Part shown: positions 1 to 8,596 of the stretch, piece by piece
Numbering within the stretch: position 1 is the stretch's first letter
How the letters are laid out: every line of letters begins with the position of its first letter
Assembly: GCA_036274055.1 (NCBI GenBank)
Contig: DASUGM010000009.1
Location: 1 to 22,062 of the forward strand
Direction: 5' to 3'
Length of the DNA stretch: 22,062 nucleotides
From: DASUGM01 sp036274055
GTDB taxonomy: Bacteria > Acidobacteriota > Vicinamibacteria > Vicinamibacterales > SCN-69-37
Translations under genes and position numbers: made by a program
The notes under the pieces: model-generated
What the model was told of the DNA's origin: nothing
Seen by the model: only the letters and a program-made list of their open reading frames with translations
The model's database searches: none

Positions 1-2266
1 GATTCGCGTCCGGCGTCTGTCCCGGGGTGCTGTTCCAGATCAATCGCTTGACCTCGGCCATGTAGTCGGCAAGCGGCCAGGCGTTCACCGCGTCGAACTT
101 CTCGATCTCCGCGAGCCGGCCGAGGCGGTTATTGGACAGCAGGTTGTTCAGCACCGCGGTCTGCCGCGCCGGCAGCGGGCTTGGTCCGATCAGCGCGGCG
201 ATCGGCGGCGGCTGCAGCCAGTCCGGCGTGACGAAGACGTTGTCGTTGAGGAAGGCGAGCGCGGCCTGTTGCCGGGCTTTCGGCACGACGCTGTAGACCG
301 CACCGGCCTGATCGGCGGTTTTGAAGTCGACGTTCACACCGGCGATCAGCTGCGCGACGTGGCCCATGTAGAGACTCCACTGGCTCAGACCCTCGGTGTA
401 GAGCTCGTTCAACTCCTCGTAGTCATCGCCCGGCCGGGTGGTCCACTTGATGAGGTTTGGGACCATCCGCTTGTAGTTCGCGACCGCGTAGGTCGACGCC
501 TTGATCGGATCGTCGCCCATGTCCTCGGTCTGCGAGCGCGGATCGATCGATCCGTACTGACCGGACACGAACCGGTACGGGAACTTGCCGGTCTGCTTCG
601 TGATCCAGTCGTTGAGCGTGGCCTTCTCGGCGTCGGCGGAGTTCGCGTTGGGCAGCACGCGATAGCCCCAGTTGATCGCGAAGTCGTCGAACGGGCCGAC
701 GCGGCGGATGAAGTCCTTCGGTTTCAGGCCGTCGCCGGGCTGGGCGACGTAGTTCTGCCGCGCGTAGTCCATGATCGTCGCGCTGACGCCGTACTGGCTG
801 GTGAATTTCGGATCGCGGAGCGACTCGACCGGAAACGAATTCGACGCCACCATGTTGTGCTGCAGCCCGAGCGCGTGGCCGATCTCGTGGGCGATCACCT
901 GGCGCATCGTCTCGCCCATCAGCTCTTCGGGAATGTCGAGGGTCTGCGCCGCCGGATTGGCGGCGCCGGTTTCGAGCAGCAGCCGGTTGCGGTAGCTGCG
1001 CATGTGGTTGTGGTACCAGGTGATTTCGCTGTTGAGGATCTCGCCGGTGCGCGGATCGGAGGTATGCGGTCCGACCGCGTTGCGCACCATGCTCGCCGCC
1101 CAGCGCACCATCGACACCCGCGCGTCGTCCGGATCCCAGTCGGGATCTTCGGACTTCGACGGCGGATCCTTCGCGATGATCGCGCGCTTGAACCCGGCCT
1201 TCTCGAACACTTTCTGCCACTCCTCGACGCCAGCCTTGACGTGCGGCCGCCACTTGGTCGGCGTCGCCGGGTCGATGTAGTAGACGATCGGCTTGACCGG
1301 TTCGACCAGCTCACCGCGCGCGTAGGCGGCCGGATCCTTGGGCTCGAGGCGCCAGCGGGCGATGAACGTCTCGGTCGCCGCCTTCTGCTGGTCGAGGCCG
1401 TAGTTGACGCGATCGACGGTGAAGAACCCGACCCGCGGGTCGAAGTAGCGCGGCCGCATCGGCTCCTTCGGCAGCAGCACGATCGATTGCCGCATCTCGA
1501 GGCTGACCGTGCCGCCGGTGCGGTCGCCGGGCGCTTCGGTGGCCGCGAACGTCTGCACGTGCCGCACTTCGACGTTGGTCGGAAACGATCGGACCTCGCT
1601 GACGAAACTGCGCGCGGCGTCGAAACGCTGGACGCCGTAGGTGCGCCGCTGCGCCGTCGACAATCCTGAGAGCGCCGGGGTGTCGCCGGCGAAGAATTCA
1701 GTGACGTCAACGACCGCCGTCGCATTGCCGGCGCCGAACGCCGCGATCGGAAACGACGCCAGGATCGGCGCGAAGTTGTTCTCGCTCACCGACTTCGAAA
1801 TCGGCGTCTCGGGGTCGGCGTACGAATCGACGCTGATGCTCTTGAGCAGCATGCTGTTGTCGCGCTTTTCCCAGCGGACCATGCGCTCGGCGATCGAACT
1901 GCCGGCGCTGGTGAATCCGCCGCTGCCCGCCGGCACACCCGAGATCCGGCTCACGAGCAGGAAATCGCGGCCGAGCATGGTGTTGTCGATCTCGAAGTAG
2001 TAGCGATCGCCGACCTTGTGCACCGCCATCACGCCCCATTCCGACTTGGCCGCGGGGGTGATCACCTGATCGTACGGGCGCGGTCCGCGATTGGCGGGGG
2101 CCTGACCGCCGCCGGCTTGCCCGGTTCCGGCGGGCGGCGTCTGCTGTCCCCCGCCGGCGGGAGGCGGCGTGGTTTGCTGCGCGCGGATCGGCGAAACCGG
2201 CGTGGTGAACAGCGCGAGAGCGACAATGGCGGCGGGCGTACGGAAGTGGCGCATAAGCCCGCTCAT
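1..2266 (-). CDS. Exported zinc-dependent metalloprotease, DUF5117/DUF5118/DUF4953 type (C-terminus outside window)
   Basis: About 755 codons are visible; the reading frame is still open at base 1, so the C-terminus is missing. Starting at ATG 2266 (alternative in-frame ATG 2254), the protein has a signal peptide (hydrophobic AAIVALALF, then an Ala-Gln boundary near residue 29). A Gln/Pro/Gly-rich linker follows to about residue 60, and then a DUF5118/DUF5117-like region. The metzincin zinc site HEIGHALGLQH is at residues 460-470, with a Met-turn (ATIMDY, Met499) 29 residues later. Both pieces of the active site are intact, so an active secreted or periplasmic zinc peptidase is expected; the substrate is unknown. 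The start lies 7 bp after the stop of the M6-like gene, so co-transcription is likely. Shine-Dalgarno signals at both candidate starts are weak. Family assignment is from recognised sequence pattern; many Acidobacteriota and Bacteroidota encode such proteins of roughly 800-900 aa. Confidence 0.93.
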   Translation of the reverse strand, partial: MSGLMRHFRTPAAIVALALFTTPVSPIRAQQTTPPPAGGGQQTPPAGTGQAGGGQAPANRGPRPYDQVITPAAKSEWGVMAVHKVGDRYYFEIDNTMLGRDFLLVSRISGVPAGSGGFTSAGSSIAERMVRWEKRDNSMLLKSISVDSYADPETPISKSVSENNFAPILASFPIAAFGAGNATAVVDVTEFFAGDTPALSGLSTAQRRTYGVQRFDAARSFVSEVRSFPTNVEVRHVQTFAATEAPGDRTGGTVSLEMRQSIVLLPKEPMRPRYFDPRVGFFTVDRVNYGLDQQKAATETFIARWRLEPKDPAAYARGELVEPVKPIVYYIDPATPTKWRPHVKAGVEEWQKVFEKAGFKRAIIAKDPPSKSEDPDWDPDDARVSMVRWAASMVRNAVGPHTSDPRTGEILNSEITWYHNHMRSYRNRLLLETGAANPAAQTLDIPEELMGETMRQVIAHEIGHALGLQHNMVASNSFPVESLRDPKFTSQYGVSATIMDYARQNYVAQPGDGLKPKDFIRRVGPFDDFAINWGYRVLPNANSADAEKATLNDWITKQTGKFPYRFVSGQYGSIDPRSQTEDMGDDPIKASTYAVANYKRMVPNLIKWTTRPGDDYEELNELYTEGLSQWSLYMGHVAQLIAGVNVDFKTADQAGAVYSVVPKARQQAALAFLNDNVFVTPDWLQPPPIAALIGPSPLPARQTAVLNNLLSNNRLGRLAEIEKFDAVNAWPLADYMAEVKRLIWNSTPGQTPDAN

Positions 2267-2273
2267 CTTAGCG

Positions 2274-5200
2274 CTAGACCTTCACGTCGCCTGACTCCGG
2301 ATCACATGGTGCATAGCCCGGGCGGCCCGGGTAGTGCGCCCCGATCCGCTTCGCCTTGAATTTCTGGACGAACTCGGTCGCGCCGCGCAGCAGGAAATAG
2401 CCCTGCGCATTGAGCGGCACCGCGCGCGTATTGGCAATCGTCTCATTCGCTCCGTGAAAAGTCACCAGGACGATTCCCGGTGCCGGCGCGCCACTGGACA
2501 CCACGACGACCCGGCCGCGGACAATGCCCTCGCGGCCGTCCCAGCCGAACTGCTCGAACCTGGTCGCGCGCGCCGAGATCGCGTTGATCTGCGCACCGCC
2601 GAGCAGGACTGGATGCGCTGGCGCGTCGGCCGGTATGCCGTAGCCGATGAGCGCGATCCGCGTGTGCTCGTAAAACAGTTTCTGGCCGATGCGCTCCCAC
2701 TCGATGCCGAGCCGCGGATCGCCGTAGAGCGACTCGATCATCACCTGCACCTTGCGCGATTCGCCGGGGTCGAGCTTCAACGACGCGTGCTCGAGATAAA
2801 GACGGTACAGCCGCGCAAACGCGCCGCGAATCTGCGGCACGACGTAGATTTCGGCGCGCTTGTCGAACGGGTTGTGCAGCGTCACCGCCGCGATCCCGCG
2901 TCTGGCAGGCGAACTCGCCGCGGCGATGTACCGGGTGTAGTTGGACTGCGCCGAGTTGTTCGAGTCGCTGATCTCGACGATGTTCGGGTTGACGCTGGCG
3001 TCGATGTAGAGCGGCGTGCGGACGATCATGCACTTGTGGCCGTCGGTGGGCGGAATCCACTGAGCGGTGAACTCGACGAATGGCGTCCCGCTCTCGGGCG
3101 GAACGTCGTGCGTGTCGCTGCCGATCCAGACCTCCGGACCGCCGCTGACCGTGTAGTCCTTCACCAGGAAGTCGACCTTGACGCCGGTGCAGGTCACCGG
3201 GCCGCGGTTCCGATAGCGGGCGATCACCGTGTTGGCGTGGCCGACCCACGGCACGTTGGCCCAGTTGGCGGGATCGGCGAGCGATCGCGCGTTCTGCACC
3301 TCGATGTCGGGGCTCTGCCAGTTGTCGCCGCCCGGCCACGGCCGGATGTAGAGATCGGGACGTCCGTTGGTGCCGTATTGCACGCGAATCTGCGCGTTGT
3401 CGGCCGCGGTCGAAACGACGCTCATGCGGAAGTCGGCGATCGCCATGCTGCTGGTGTCGGTTTCCTTGTAGTCCTGGCCGGCGGTGAAGAAGGAGTTCTC
3501 GTTCTCGGCATCACGGCGCAGCCGCATGACCTGCGGCCGCGCGATCGGAAACGTGAAGTTCTGCGAGATGACGTCGGTACCGAGGACGGCCCCGCTCGCC
3601 GTGTCACCCGGCCCGCCGAGCTCCTGGTCGCCGATCTGCCCGGCCTGCGTGGTGCGGTACTCGAAGTAGTAGTTCCAGCCGTCGGCGATGCGGATCTCGA
3701 CCGCCGAGAAGCGTCCGGCCGGCGGCGCGCCGAGTTCCGCCGGGTGGAGCGTGACCGTCTGATCGAGCGGAATCGTCGACCGCGAGAAATCGAACGGCAT
3801 CACCCAGCCGGGACGGATCCAGCCGGTCTCCATCTTCTGCGCGACCGACAGATGCGGCAGCTCGCCTTCGTTGCTCATCAAGTCGTAGTTGGTGATGTCG
3901 CGCGCCTGGATCGCCGGCGTGAACAGCGTGTTGGCGTTGGTGTAGAGATCCGGATAGCCGAGGTTGTGCCCGAGTTCGTGCGACAGCGTCTCGAAGATCG
4001 TCCGCGAGTCGCGCACGGTGTCCCAGTCGTCGGGCATGCCGAGGACGTTCATGTTCGCGGATCCGCCAGGTACGGTGAACGACCCGCCCCACGCCTGCGG
4101 CCAGAAGAAGTTGTCGGTCGCCGCAGATCCGGCCGAGCGGATGATTAGGATCAGGCTCTGCACCTGCTGGAAGTTCACGAGGGCGTTGCCGCTGCCGTCG
4201 GTGAGCGCCGCGGCGGCGGAAATGCAGGCTTGCGCGAACGCCACGTTGTTCGTGGGTGCGAACGAGTTGCTCGGCCACGGCGTCGGCATCATCGTGAAGT
4301 TGTCCGCCCATGTGCTGGCGAGGTTGATGCTCAGCACCGCGCCGCCGGCGAGCGCCAGGGTGAAGCCGCCGTTCGACACCTCTTCGAAGTAGACGCGCGC
4401 GCTCGTGCCGGTGCCGACGCAGTCGTCGGACCAACGCGTCTTGATGGTGTCGAATGCGGTGCCGGTCGGGTAGAGCGCATCGGTCACGTCGACCGTGAGG
4501 ATGCAGACATTGCGGGTGCCCGATTGCGGAATGACGTCGACGTTCTGCGGCGTCGACGGTCCGCCGCCCCAGGTGTAGCCGGTGGTGAAACTCGACAGCT
4601 CGCCGATGCTCCAGTGCGCAGGACTGCGATCGCCGTCGCTCCATCGATCGACGATCTGGAACTCGAGCACAGCGGCCTCGGTGTTCGTCGTCCTGTCGAT
4701 CGCGACGAGTTTGTGGGGGCCCGGCTGATAGCCGACCAGGAGCATCACCTCGTTCGCCGCGGATTGATCGTCGCGCGCGTACGAGACTTGCCCCGCGGCC
4801 TCGCCATCGGGCAGCACGAAGTCGAGATCTGAAAACGCCAGGCCGGTGGTGCCGAGATGTACCACGACCCGCACGTAGGAGCCGATGAACGGCTTGTCAT
4901 CGGTGACCGTGAGCGTCACCGGCAGCGACGGATTGACGAAGATGTCCCACCAGTGGATGTGCCGCGGATCGACGACCACCAGCGTCTTGCCGACTTCCCA
5001 CGCCGCAAACGGCCGCTCGCCGGCCGCCATGGTGAGCAACGTCTCGACTTTCTGCGTCGACGGAATCCAGGACTGGATCAGGCCGCCGCCGCTGTATTGA
5101 GGAATCAGTACGCCCTTCGACTGTGCGCCGGCGGTCAGGTACTGCGGCGCCACCAATGCCATCCGCTCCACGGTCGTTGCGCTGTCGCCGGGCGACACCG

Positions 5201-5702
5201 AGACGATCCGCCCCGCGCCGTTCTCGGAGATCAGCAATCGCTTGCCGTCGGTGAGCACGCCGACCGGCGCCGACAGCCCCGAGACGACCGTCGCGCGCTT
5301 CCGCGCCGCGACATCGACGGCGACCACGCTGCCGCTGCGCCGATCGGCGTAGTAGAGCGTCGTTCCGCTCAGCGCCAGTTGCATCGGCTGACCGGGCGCG
5401 CGAAGAATCACTTTCGCATGCGCGCGATCGGCCTTGTCCATCGCGGCCTGGTAGAGGACGAACTGCCGCCCCGGAAGATCGAGATCGGCCACGAACAACG
5501 TCTGGCCGTCGCCGCTCGCGACGATGCCGGCCGGCAGGTCGTAACCGTCGCCAACCACGCGCGTCGCGCCGTCGGCAAGACTGTGCAGCAGGATCTGGCG
5601 CCCGGCGGTGACCAGCAGTCCGTGCCCGGCGGCGCCACGTCCACCCCCGATCAATGTGGCGCCCTGCGTATCGACCTCGAAACGGCGAATGAGTTTGGCC
5701 AT
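2274..5702 (-). CDS. Large M6-like metalloprotease with N-terminal propeller-like region and CARDB-like domain; no signal peptide
   Basis: 1142 aa. Residues about 15-270 consist of repeated short beta segments with Gly-Asp and Asp-Gly turns, resembling an NHL/YncE-type propeller. Residues about 360-700 form a peptidase region with HELGHNLGYPD at 575-585, the HExxHxxGxxD pattern of M6 (immune inhibitor A-like) peptidases, followed by a Met-turn-like YDLMS (Met609). Residues about 800-935 resemble a CARDB-type adhesion module. The last 80 residues look like another beta domain ending in the Cys-containing YAPCDPESGDVKV. The start is firm: AAGGAG lies 5 nt upstream of ATG 5702, and an in-frame TAA (5712-5714) sits three codons before the ATG. 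The N-terminus MAKLIRRFEVD is not a signal peptide, which is odd for a family usually secreted. It is followed after 7 bp by the second metalloprotease gene. Function beyond metallopeptidase is unknown. Confidence 0.9.
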   Translation of the reverse strand: MAKLIRRFEVDTQGATLIGGGRGAAGHGLLVTAGRQILLHSLADGATRVVGDGYDLPAGIVASGDGQTLFVADLDLPGRQFVLYQAAMDKADRAHAKVILRAPGQPMQLALSGTTLYYADRRSGSVVAVDVAARKRATVVSGLSAPVGVLTDGKRLLISENGAGRIVSVSPGDSATTVERMALVAPQYLTAGAQSKGVLIPQYSGGGLIQSWIPSTQKVETLLTMAAGERPFAAWEVGKTLVVVDPRHIHWWDIFVNPSLPVTLTVTDDKPFIGSYVRVVVHLGTTGLAFSDLDFVLPDGEAAGQVSYARDDQSAANEVMLLVGYQPGPHKLVAIDRTTNTEAAVLEFQIVDRWSDGDRSPAHWSIGELSSFTTGYTWGGGPSTPQNVDVIPQSGTRNVCILTVDVTDALYPTGTAFDTIKTRWSDDCVGTGTSARVYFEEVSNGGFTLALAGGAVLSINLASTWADNFTMMPTPWPSNSFAPTNNVAFAQACISAAAALTDGSGNALVNFQQVQSLILIIRSAGSAATDNFFWPQAWGGSFTVPGGSANMNVLGMPDDWDTVRDSRTIFETLSHELGHNLGYPDLYTNANTLFTPAIQARDITNYDLMSNEGELPHLSVAQKMETGWIRPGWVMPFDFSRSTIPLDQTVTLHPAELGAPPAGRFSAVEIRIADGWNYYFEYRTTQAGQIGDQELGGPGDTASGAVLGTDVISQNFTFPIARPQVMRLRRDAENENSFFTAGQDYKETDTSSMAIADFRMSVVSTAADNAQIRVQYGTNGRPDLYIRPWPGGDNWQSPDIEVQNARSLADPANWANVPWVGHANTVIARYRNRGPVTCTGVKVDFLVKDYTVSGGPEVWIGSDTHDVPPESGTPFVEFTAQWIPPTDGHKCMIVRTPLYIDASVNPNIVEISDSNNSAQSNYTRYIAAASSPARRGIAAVTLHNPFDKRAEIYVVPQIRGAFARLYRLYLEHASLKLDPGESRKVQVMIESLYGDPRLGIEWERIGQKLFYEHTRIALIGYGIPADAPAHPVLLGGAQINAISARATRFEQFGWDGREGIVRGRVVVVSSGAPAPGIVLVTFHGANETIANTRAVPLNAQGYFLLRGATEFVQKFKAKRIGAHYPGRPGYAPCDPESGDVKV

Positions 5703-5707
5703 GCCGA

Positions 5708-5713
5708 CTCCTT
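5708..5713 (-). promoter_or_regulatory. Shine-Dalgarno site of the M6-like protease gene
   Basis: AAGGAG on the minus strand, 5 nt before ATG 5702. It overlaps an in-frame TAA (5712-5714) that blocks any N-terminal extension, so this site fixes the start and supports the absence of a signal peptide. Confidence 0.8.
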
Positions 5714-5821
5714 AACTCGTGAAGACGTACCTCGAGCCGGGGAGCGCGAGATCAATCGCGGGCTTTGTTGGGGAGTACTCGCCTCAGACGGACGCGGGGC
5801 GTGAGTTCCGGTGCACGATCC

Positions 5822-7063
5822 CTAATTGGACTTGACGAGCTCGACGCGCCGATTGCGGGCGCGACCCTCGAGCGTGTCGTTGCGATCCTTCGGCAGAGAT
5901 TCGCCGTAGCCGCTGGTCGTCAGCCGGGCGCCGTTGATGGAGTAGCGGCCGGTCAATGCCGCCTTCACCGCCGCGGCTCGCCGTTTCGACAGCTCGAGGT
6001 TGAACGCGTCGCTGGCAATGCTGTCGGTGTGACCCTCGACCGACAGATTCCAGGTCGGGTTCTGCCGCATCACCTGAGCGATCTCCGCCAGCACCGGCTC
6101 GGATTCTTCTTTGATCCGATCGCTGTTGAAGTCGAAGTAGATGCCGTAGATCACGGCGCGTCCGTCCTTGGCGAGCTCGTTCGCGATTCGCTCCGCCGTA
6201 CCGGCGGCGGCGTTGCCGCCGGAGGTCGCCGGCGGCGCCAGTGGCGGACCCGATCCGGCGTTGCCGGGGCGGCCGGCCATCCGGCCGCGTCCATCCGGCG
6301 GCGGCGGCCCGTCACCGCCTTCCGGCTTGGCGGCAACGACCGGCACCGGGTACGCCAGCCTGATCACCTGCAATTTGTCGTCGCCGATGTTCCATTTCAG
6401 CGACAGCGGGTTGTCGCCATCGTCGAGAAACCAGAACTCGGCGTCGGTGTCGCCGAGTTTGCCGCGCGCGTGGACGGCCGGCAGCTCGACCGCCTGATCG
6501 TTCAGCAGGACCTTGAAAGGCACCGACGTGCGCTCGACGCGCTCGATCGTCCCGGTGCGCTTCTGCGCGAGATTATTGCCGCCGAGCAGACCGCCGAGCA
6601 ACGAATCGAGTGCGCCTTCGATGCCGCCGGCGGGAAGCGTCAGAGCGCTCTTCCCAGTGGTCTTCAGTTGGTCGAGCACTCGTCTGGAGACGCCGACCGC
6701 GGTCGTGCCGGGCAGCGACTCGGACATCATCTCGCCGAAGATATGCGAGTACTCGGTGGCGTTCTCGAGATCCCGGCGCAGCACCGTGCGGGTGGTGCGA
6801 ACGTGTTCGGGCTTACCGTCCTTACTGACCTCCGCCGAATAACTCAGCTGGGCAATCTTGTCGTTGATCTTGATGAACGTCTTGATCGATTCGTAATCGC
6901 CCTGGTCCGGCTGATTGAGGGCCGTGACGATCGTCAATCCGACCAGCAGCGGCACCTTCGGCGACGCCGGCGCCTGCCCGACGACGTCAACCGCGCCAAT
7001 GAGCCCGGCAACGACCATCGCCGCGCCCGTCCCCCACAACTGCAACCGGCGTCGTGTCGACAT
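5822..7063 (-). CDS. OmpA-family outer-membrane/peptidoglycan-binding protein
   Basis: 413 aa. An N-terminal signal sequence (positive MSTRRR, then a hydrophobic stretch ending near GQA, residue 32) precedes a domain of about 220 residues that I do not recognise. A Pro/Gly/Ala-rich linker (about 245-300) leads to a C-terminal OmpA domain (about 310-413). That domain shows YFDFNSD, GHTDS, LSKRRAAAV and RARNRRVELV. Asp347 and Arg362 align with E. coli OmpA Asp271 and Arg286, which bind the diaminopimelate of peptidoglycan, so binding is probably intact. The N-terminal part does not resemble the eight-stranded OmpA barrel; the protein may be a periplasmic wall-anchored factor rather than a porin. 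Its Shine-Dalgarno overlaps the stop codon of the upstream lipoprotein gene (6 bp gap), indicating translational coupling. Confidence 0.92.
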   Translation of the reverse strand: MSTRRRLQLWGTGAAMVVAGLIGAVDVVGQAPASPKVPLLVGLTIVTALNQPDQGDYESIKTFIKINDKIAQLSYSAEVSKDGKPEHVRTTRTVLRRDLENATEYSHIFGEMMSESLPGTTAVGVSRRVLDQLKTTGKSALTLPAGGIEGALDSLLGGLLGGNNLAQKRTGTIERVERTSVPFKVLLNDQAVELPAVHARGKLGDTDAEFWFLDDGDNPLSLKWNIGDDKLQVIRLAYPVPVVAAKPEGGDGPPPPDGRGRMAGRPGNAGSGPPLAPPATSGGNAAAGTAERIANELAKDGRAVIYGIYFDFNSDRIKEESEPVLAEIAQVMRQNPTWNLSVEGHTDSIASDAFNLELSKRRAAAVKAALTGRYSINGARLTTSGYGESLPKDRNDTLEGRARNRRVELVKSN

Positions 7064-7072
7064 GATCCCTCA
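7064..7072 (-). promoter_or_regulatory. Stop codon/Shine-Dalgarno overlap (TGAGGG) coupling lipoprotein and OmpA genes
   Basis: The minus strand reads TGAGGGATC directly before ATG 7063: the TGA ends the lipoprotein gene and its GA begins the GAGG ribosome-binding motif. This supports a two-gene operon and the chosen OmpA start. Confidence 0.65.
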
Positions 7073-8224
7073 GCGCGACAGATGCACCATCGCCTTCTCG
7101 ACGAGTTCGAGAGCGGCGTCCTGGTCAATCCCCGCAGACATGTAGTGCACGGTGAGCGCGCGATCCCCCTTGACGAACATCAGCGCGTTACCCGGTTGCA
7201 CCATCGCGTCGTCCCACGATCCCACGAGCACGGTCCGATCCTGGCCGCCGACGATGCTGATGAGCTTGCCCAGGCCCTTCGACATCTGGAAGCTGGACTT
7301 GCCGTCGGAGAATTCCGGCGTCAGCACCAACACGCGCTGGCCAGCGGTCTGGTACGTGCAACTCGAGCCGGCCGCCTCGTAGAGCGGCTTCTCATCCTGA
7401 GATCGGAACGGCGCCACGACCAGCGGCCCGAGCTTCGATTCGGCTTCGGCGCGGGTGAGCACCGAACACGGATCGGGATCGCGCGGTGTCCCGCCCGTTC
7501 TGGTGCTGGCGAACGGCAGCTCGGGGACGCGGTCGCGAATGAACTTCGCCAGTTCTCCGAGCTTCTCCGCCGGCACTCCCTGTGTCGCCTGGAGATCAAT
7601 GCGCAGATGGCCGCGCTGATACATGCGGATGCCGGCCAGACGGCCCTGATAGTCCCAGCCCTCGGCGTTCGCTTTGGGCGTCTCGAGTTTCGCGTCGCCG
7701 GCGATCTCGGGCGCCATCTTCTTCATCGCCGCGCCCATCGCCCACTGCCCGGTGTAATCGGCCGCCGGCTCGAGCGACACCGCGACACCAGGGCGCTTGT
7801 CGAGATCGATTTCGCCTTCGGCCTCGCGCTGCTTCGCTTGCTCGGCAAACGGGTCGCCGGCGTAGCCAGGCATTTTCTTGATGGCTTCCTGAAACTTTGC
7901 CGCTTTGGCGAGGCGCTCTGGATCGGGATGGGTCGCGAGTTGATAGAAGCAGCCGGCGCCACCCGGGCGCGGCTTGACCGGACCGCCAGCGACGATGGCG
8001 ACGGGCGGCCCGGCGAGCGGACCGAGGATGCGCTCGACATCGGCGGCCGGCGCCCAGGCACAGCCGTCCGCCGGTTTCGGCACGGTCGCGACGGCTGACG
8101 CGGCCGGCGTCGACCCGGCCTTGGCGGGCGTTGCCGAACTCGCGGTCTGACCGCCAGGCGTGCCGCCGCCGCACGCCATCAACATCAAACTGGCACCAGC
8201 AATAGCGGCGCAGCCCTTCTTCAT
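7070..8224 (-). CDS. Lipoprotein with two tandem DUF3558-like domains
   Basis: 384 aa. The N-terminus MKKGCAAIAGASLMLMACG is a lipoprotein signal with lipobox LMAC, giving Cys18 as the lipidated residue. A low-complexity Ala/Thr/Ser/Pro tether follows to about residue 50. The remainder shows the same pattern twice: C55-AWAPAADVERILGPL ending in a CFYQ, and DPC253-SVLTRAEAESKLGPL ending in an SCTYQ, each followed by beta-rich sequence. The DPCxxLTxAExxxxLG...CxY pattern is that of DUF3558-like lipoprotein domains; this assignment is from motif memory only. The duplicated copies are strongly diverged. The gene is first in a probable operon with the OmpA-family gene. It has no convincing Shine-Dalgarno before ATG 8224, and its 5' flank is repeat-rich DNA. 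The ligand or role is unknown; an envelope sensor or chaperone-type role is only inference. Confidence 0.85.
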   Translation of the reverse strand: MKKGCAAIAGASLMLMACGGGTPGGQTASSATPAKAGSTPAASAVATVPKPADGCAWAPAADVERILGPLAGPPVAIVAGGPVKPRPGGAGCFYQLATHPDPERLAKAAKFQEAIKKMPGYAGDPFAEQAKQREAEGEIDLDKRPGVAVSLEPAADYTGQWAMGAAMKKMAPEIAGDAKLETPKANAEGWDYQGRLAGIRMYQRGHLRIDLQATQGVPAEKLGELAKFIRDRVPELPFASTRTGGTPRDPDPCSVLTRAEAESKLGPLVVAPFRSQDEKPLYEAAGSSCTYQTAGQRVLVLTPEFSDGKSSFQMSKGLGKLISIVGGQDRTVLVGSWDDAMVQPGNALMFVKGDRALTVHYMSAGIDQDAALELVEKAMVHLSR

Positions 8225-8286
8225 GTCGATCTACGCCCGAGACGCTCTCCGAAACCCTCATGAAAAGGGGTCGGGCGGCTTTTTGC

Positions 8287-8391
8287 CACGAATCCAGGGG
8301 GCCGAGCCACGAGCGTTCGAGGAGTTCTTCAGAAAGAGCCCTCCCGTATTTCCTCACGCTCGCCTCGGCCTTCTCCCTGTCGATTCCCGCG
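8287..8391 (+). repeat. Palindromic dispersed repeat, copy A
   Basis: Imperfect inverted repeat of about 105 bp. The right end carries TCGGCCTTCTCCCTGT (8365-8380) followed by CGATTC. The left end (GAATCC, then GGGGGCCGAG) is a degraded complement of it. The centre reads CGTTCGAGGAGTTCTTC. The 16-bp right-end core is identical in copies B and C, and all three copies have the same orientation. Confidence 0.75.
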
Positions 8392-8414
8392 TAGCCCGAG
8401 ATGGCGCCGGCGCA

Positions 8415-8538
8415 GCGCGGGATTTCACAGGGAGAGGCACGAGCAGACCAAGAGGACGAGCGTCCGAGGAGTTCTTCGGAAAAGTGCTGTCGAATATTTC
8501 GCCGGCTCTTCTCGGCCTTCTCCCTGTGGATTCGCGCG
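8415..8538 (+). repeat. Palindromic dispersed repeat, copy B
   Basis: About 124 bp. The left arm has TTTCACAGGGAGAGGCACGAG and the right arm has CTCGGCCTTCTCCCTGTGGA, which are near complements; the outer edges GCGCGG/CGCGCG extend the pairing. The centre CGTCCGAGGAGTTCTTC matches copy A. It lies 23 bp from copy A, head to tail, and ends 58 bp before the DUF6496-like start codon. Confidence 0.8.
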
Positions 8539-8584
8539 TGGCGGCGTGGAGCACAGCTTGCATTTCCCCAGCGGAGCACGGATC

Positions 8585-8591
8585 AAGGAGG
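8585..8591 (+). promoter_or_regulatory. Strong Shine-Dalgarno of the DUF6496-like gene
   Basis: AAGGAGG, 5 nt before ATG 8597. It selects this start over the in-frame ATG at 8546, which lies upstream near repeat copy B. Confidence 0.8.
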
Positions 8592-8596
8592 CGGTC

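Larger units (their letters stand above)
8225..8596. other. 372-bp intergenic region between divergent genes, mostly repeat DNA
   Basis: This gap separates the lipoprotein gene (minus) from the DUF6496-like gene (plus). It contains two adjacent copies of a palindromic dispersed repeat (8287-8391 and 8415-8538). The remaining bases on either side show no clear sigma-70 promoter or coding potential. Short overlapping frames here are products of the palindromes. Confidence 0.7.

Noticed and set aside
269..1669. 466-codon plus-strand frame in the first kilobases
   Set aside because: Shadow of the partial metalloprotease gene, which is open to the window edge on the minus strand.
2334..4148. 604-codon plus-strand frame opposite the M6-like protease
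   Set aside because: Composition is of the antisense type and it shows no domain; the opposite strand has HExxHxxGxxD and a strong ribosome-binding site.
5765..8098. 777-codon open frame on the plus strand opposite the OmpA-family and lipoprotein genes
   Set aside because: Arg/Ala/His-rich shadow of two well-supported minus-strand genes, a usual effect of high GC; no recognisable domain and no ribosome-binding site.
8287..8538. Two adjacent repeat copies considered as a CRISPR array
   Set aside because: Units are about 110 bp, internally palindromic, with no regular spacers and no cas genes nearby.
8546..8596. ATG 8546 as the start of the DUF6496-like protein
   Set aside because: Upstream of the perfect Shine-Dalgarno; family similarity begins at ATG 8597.
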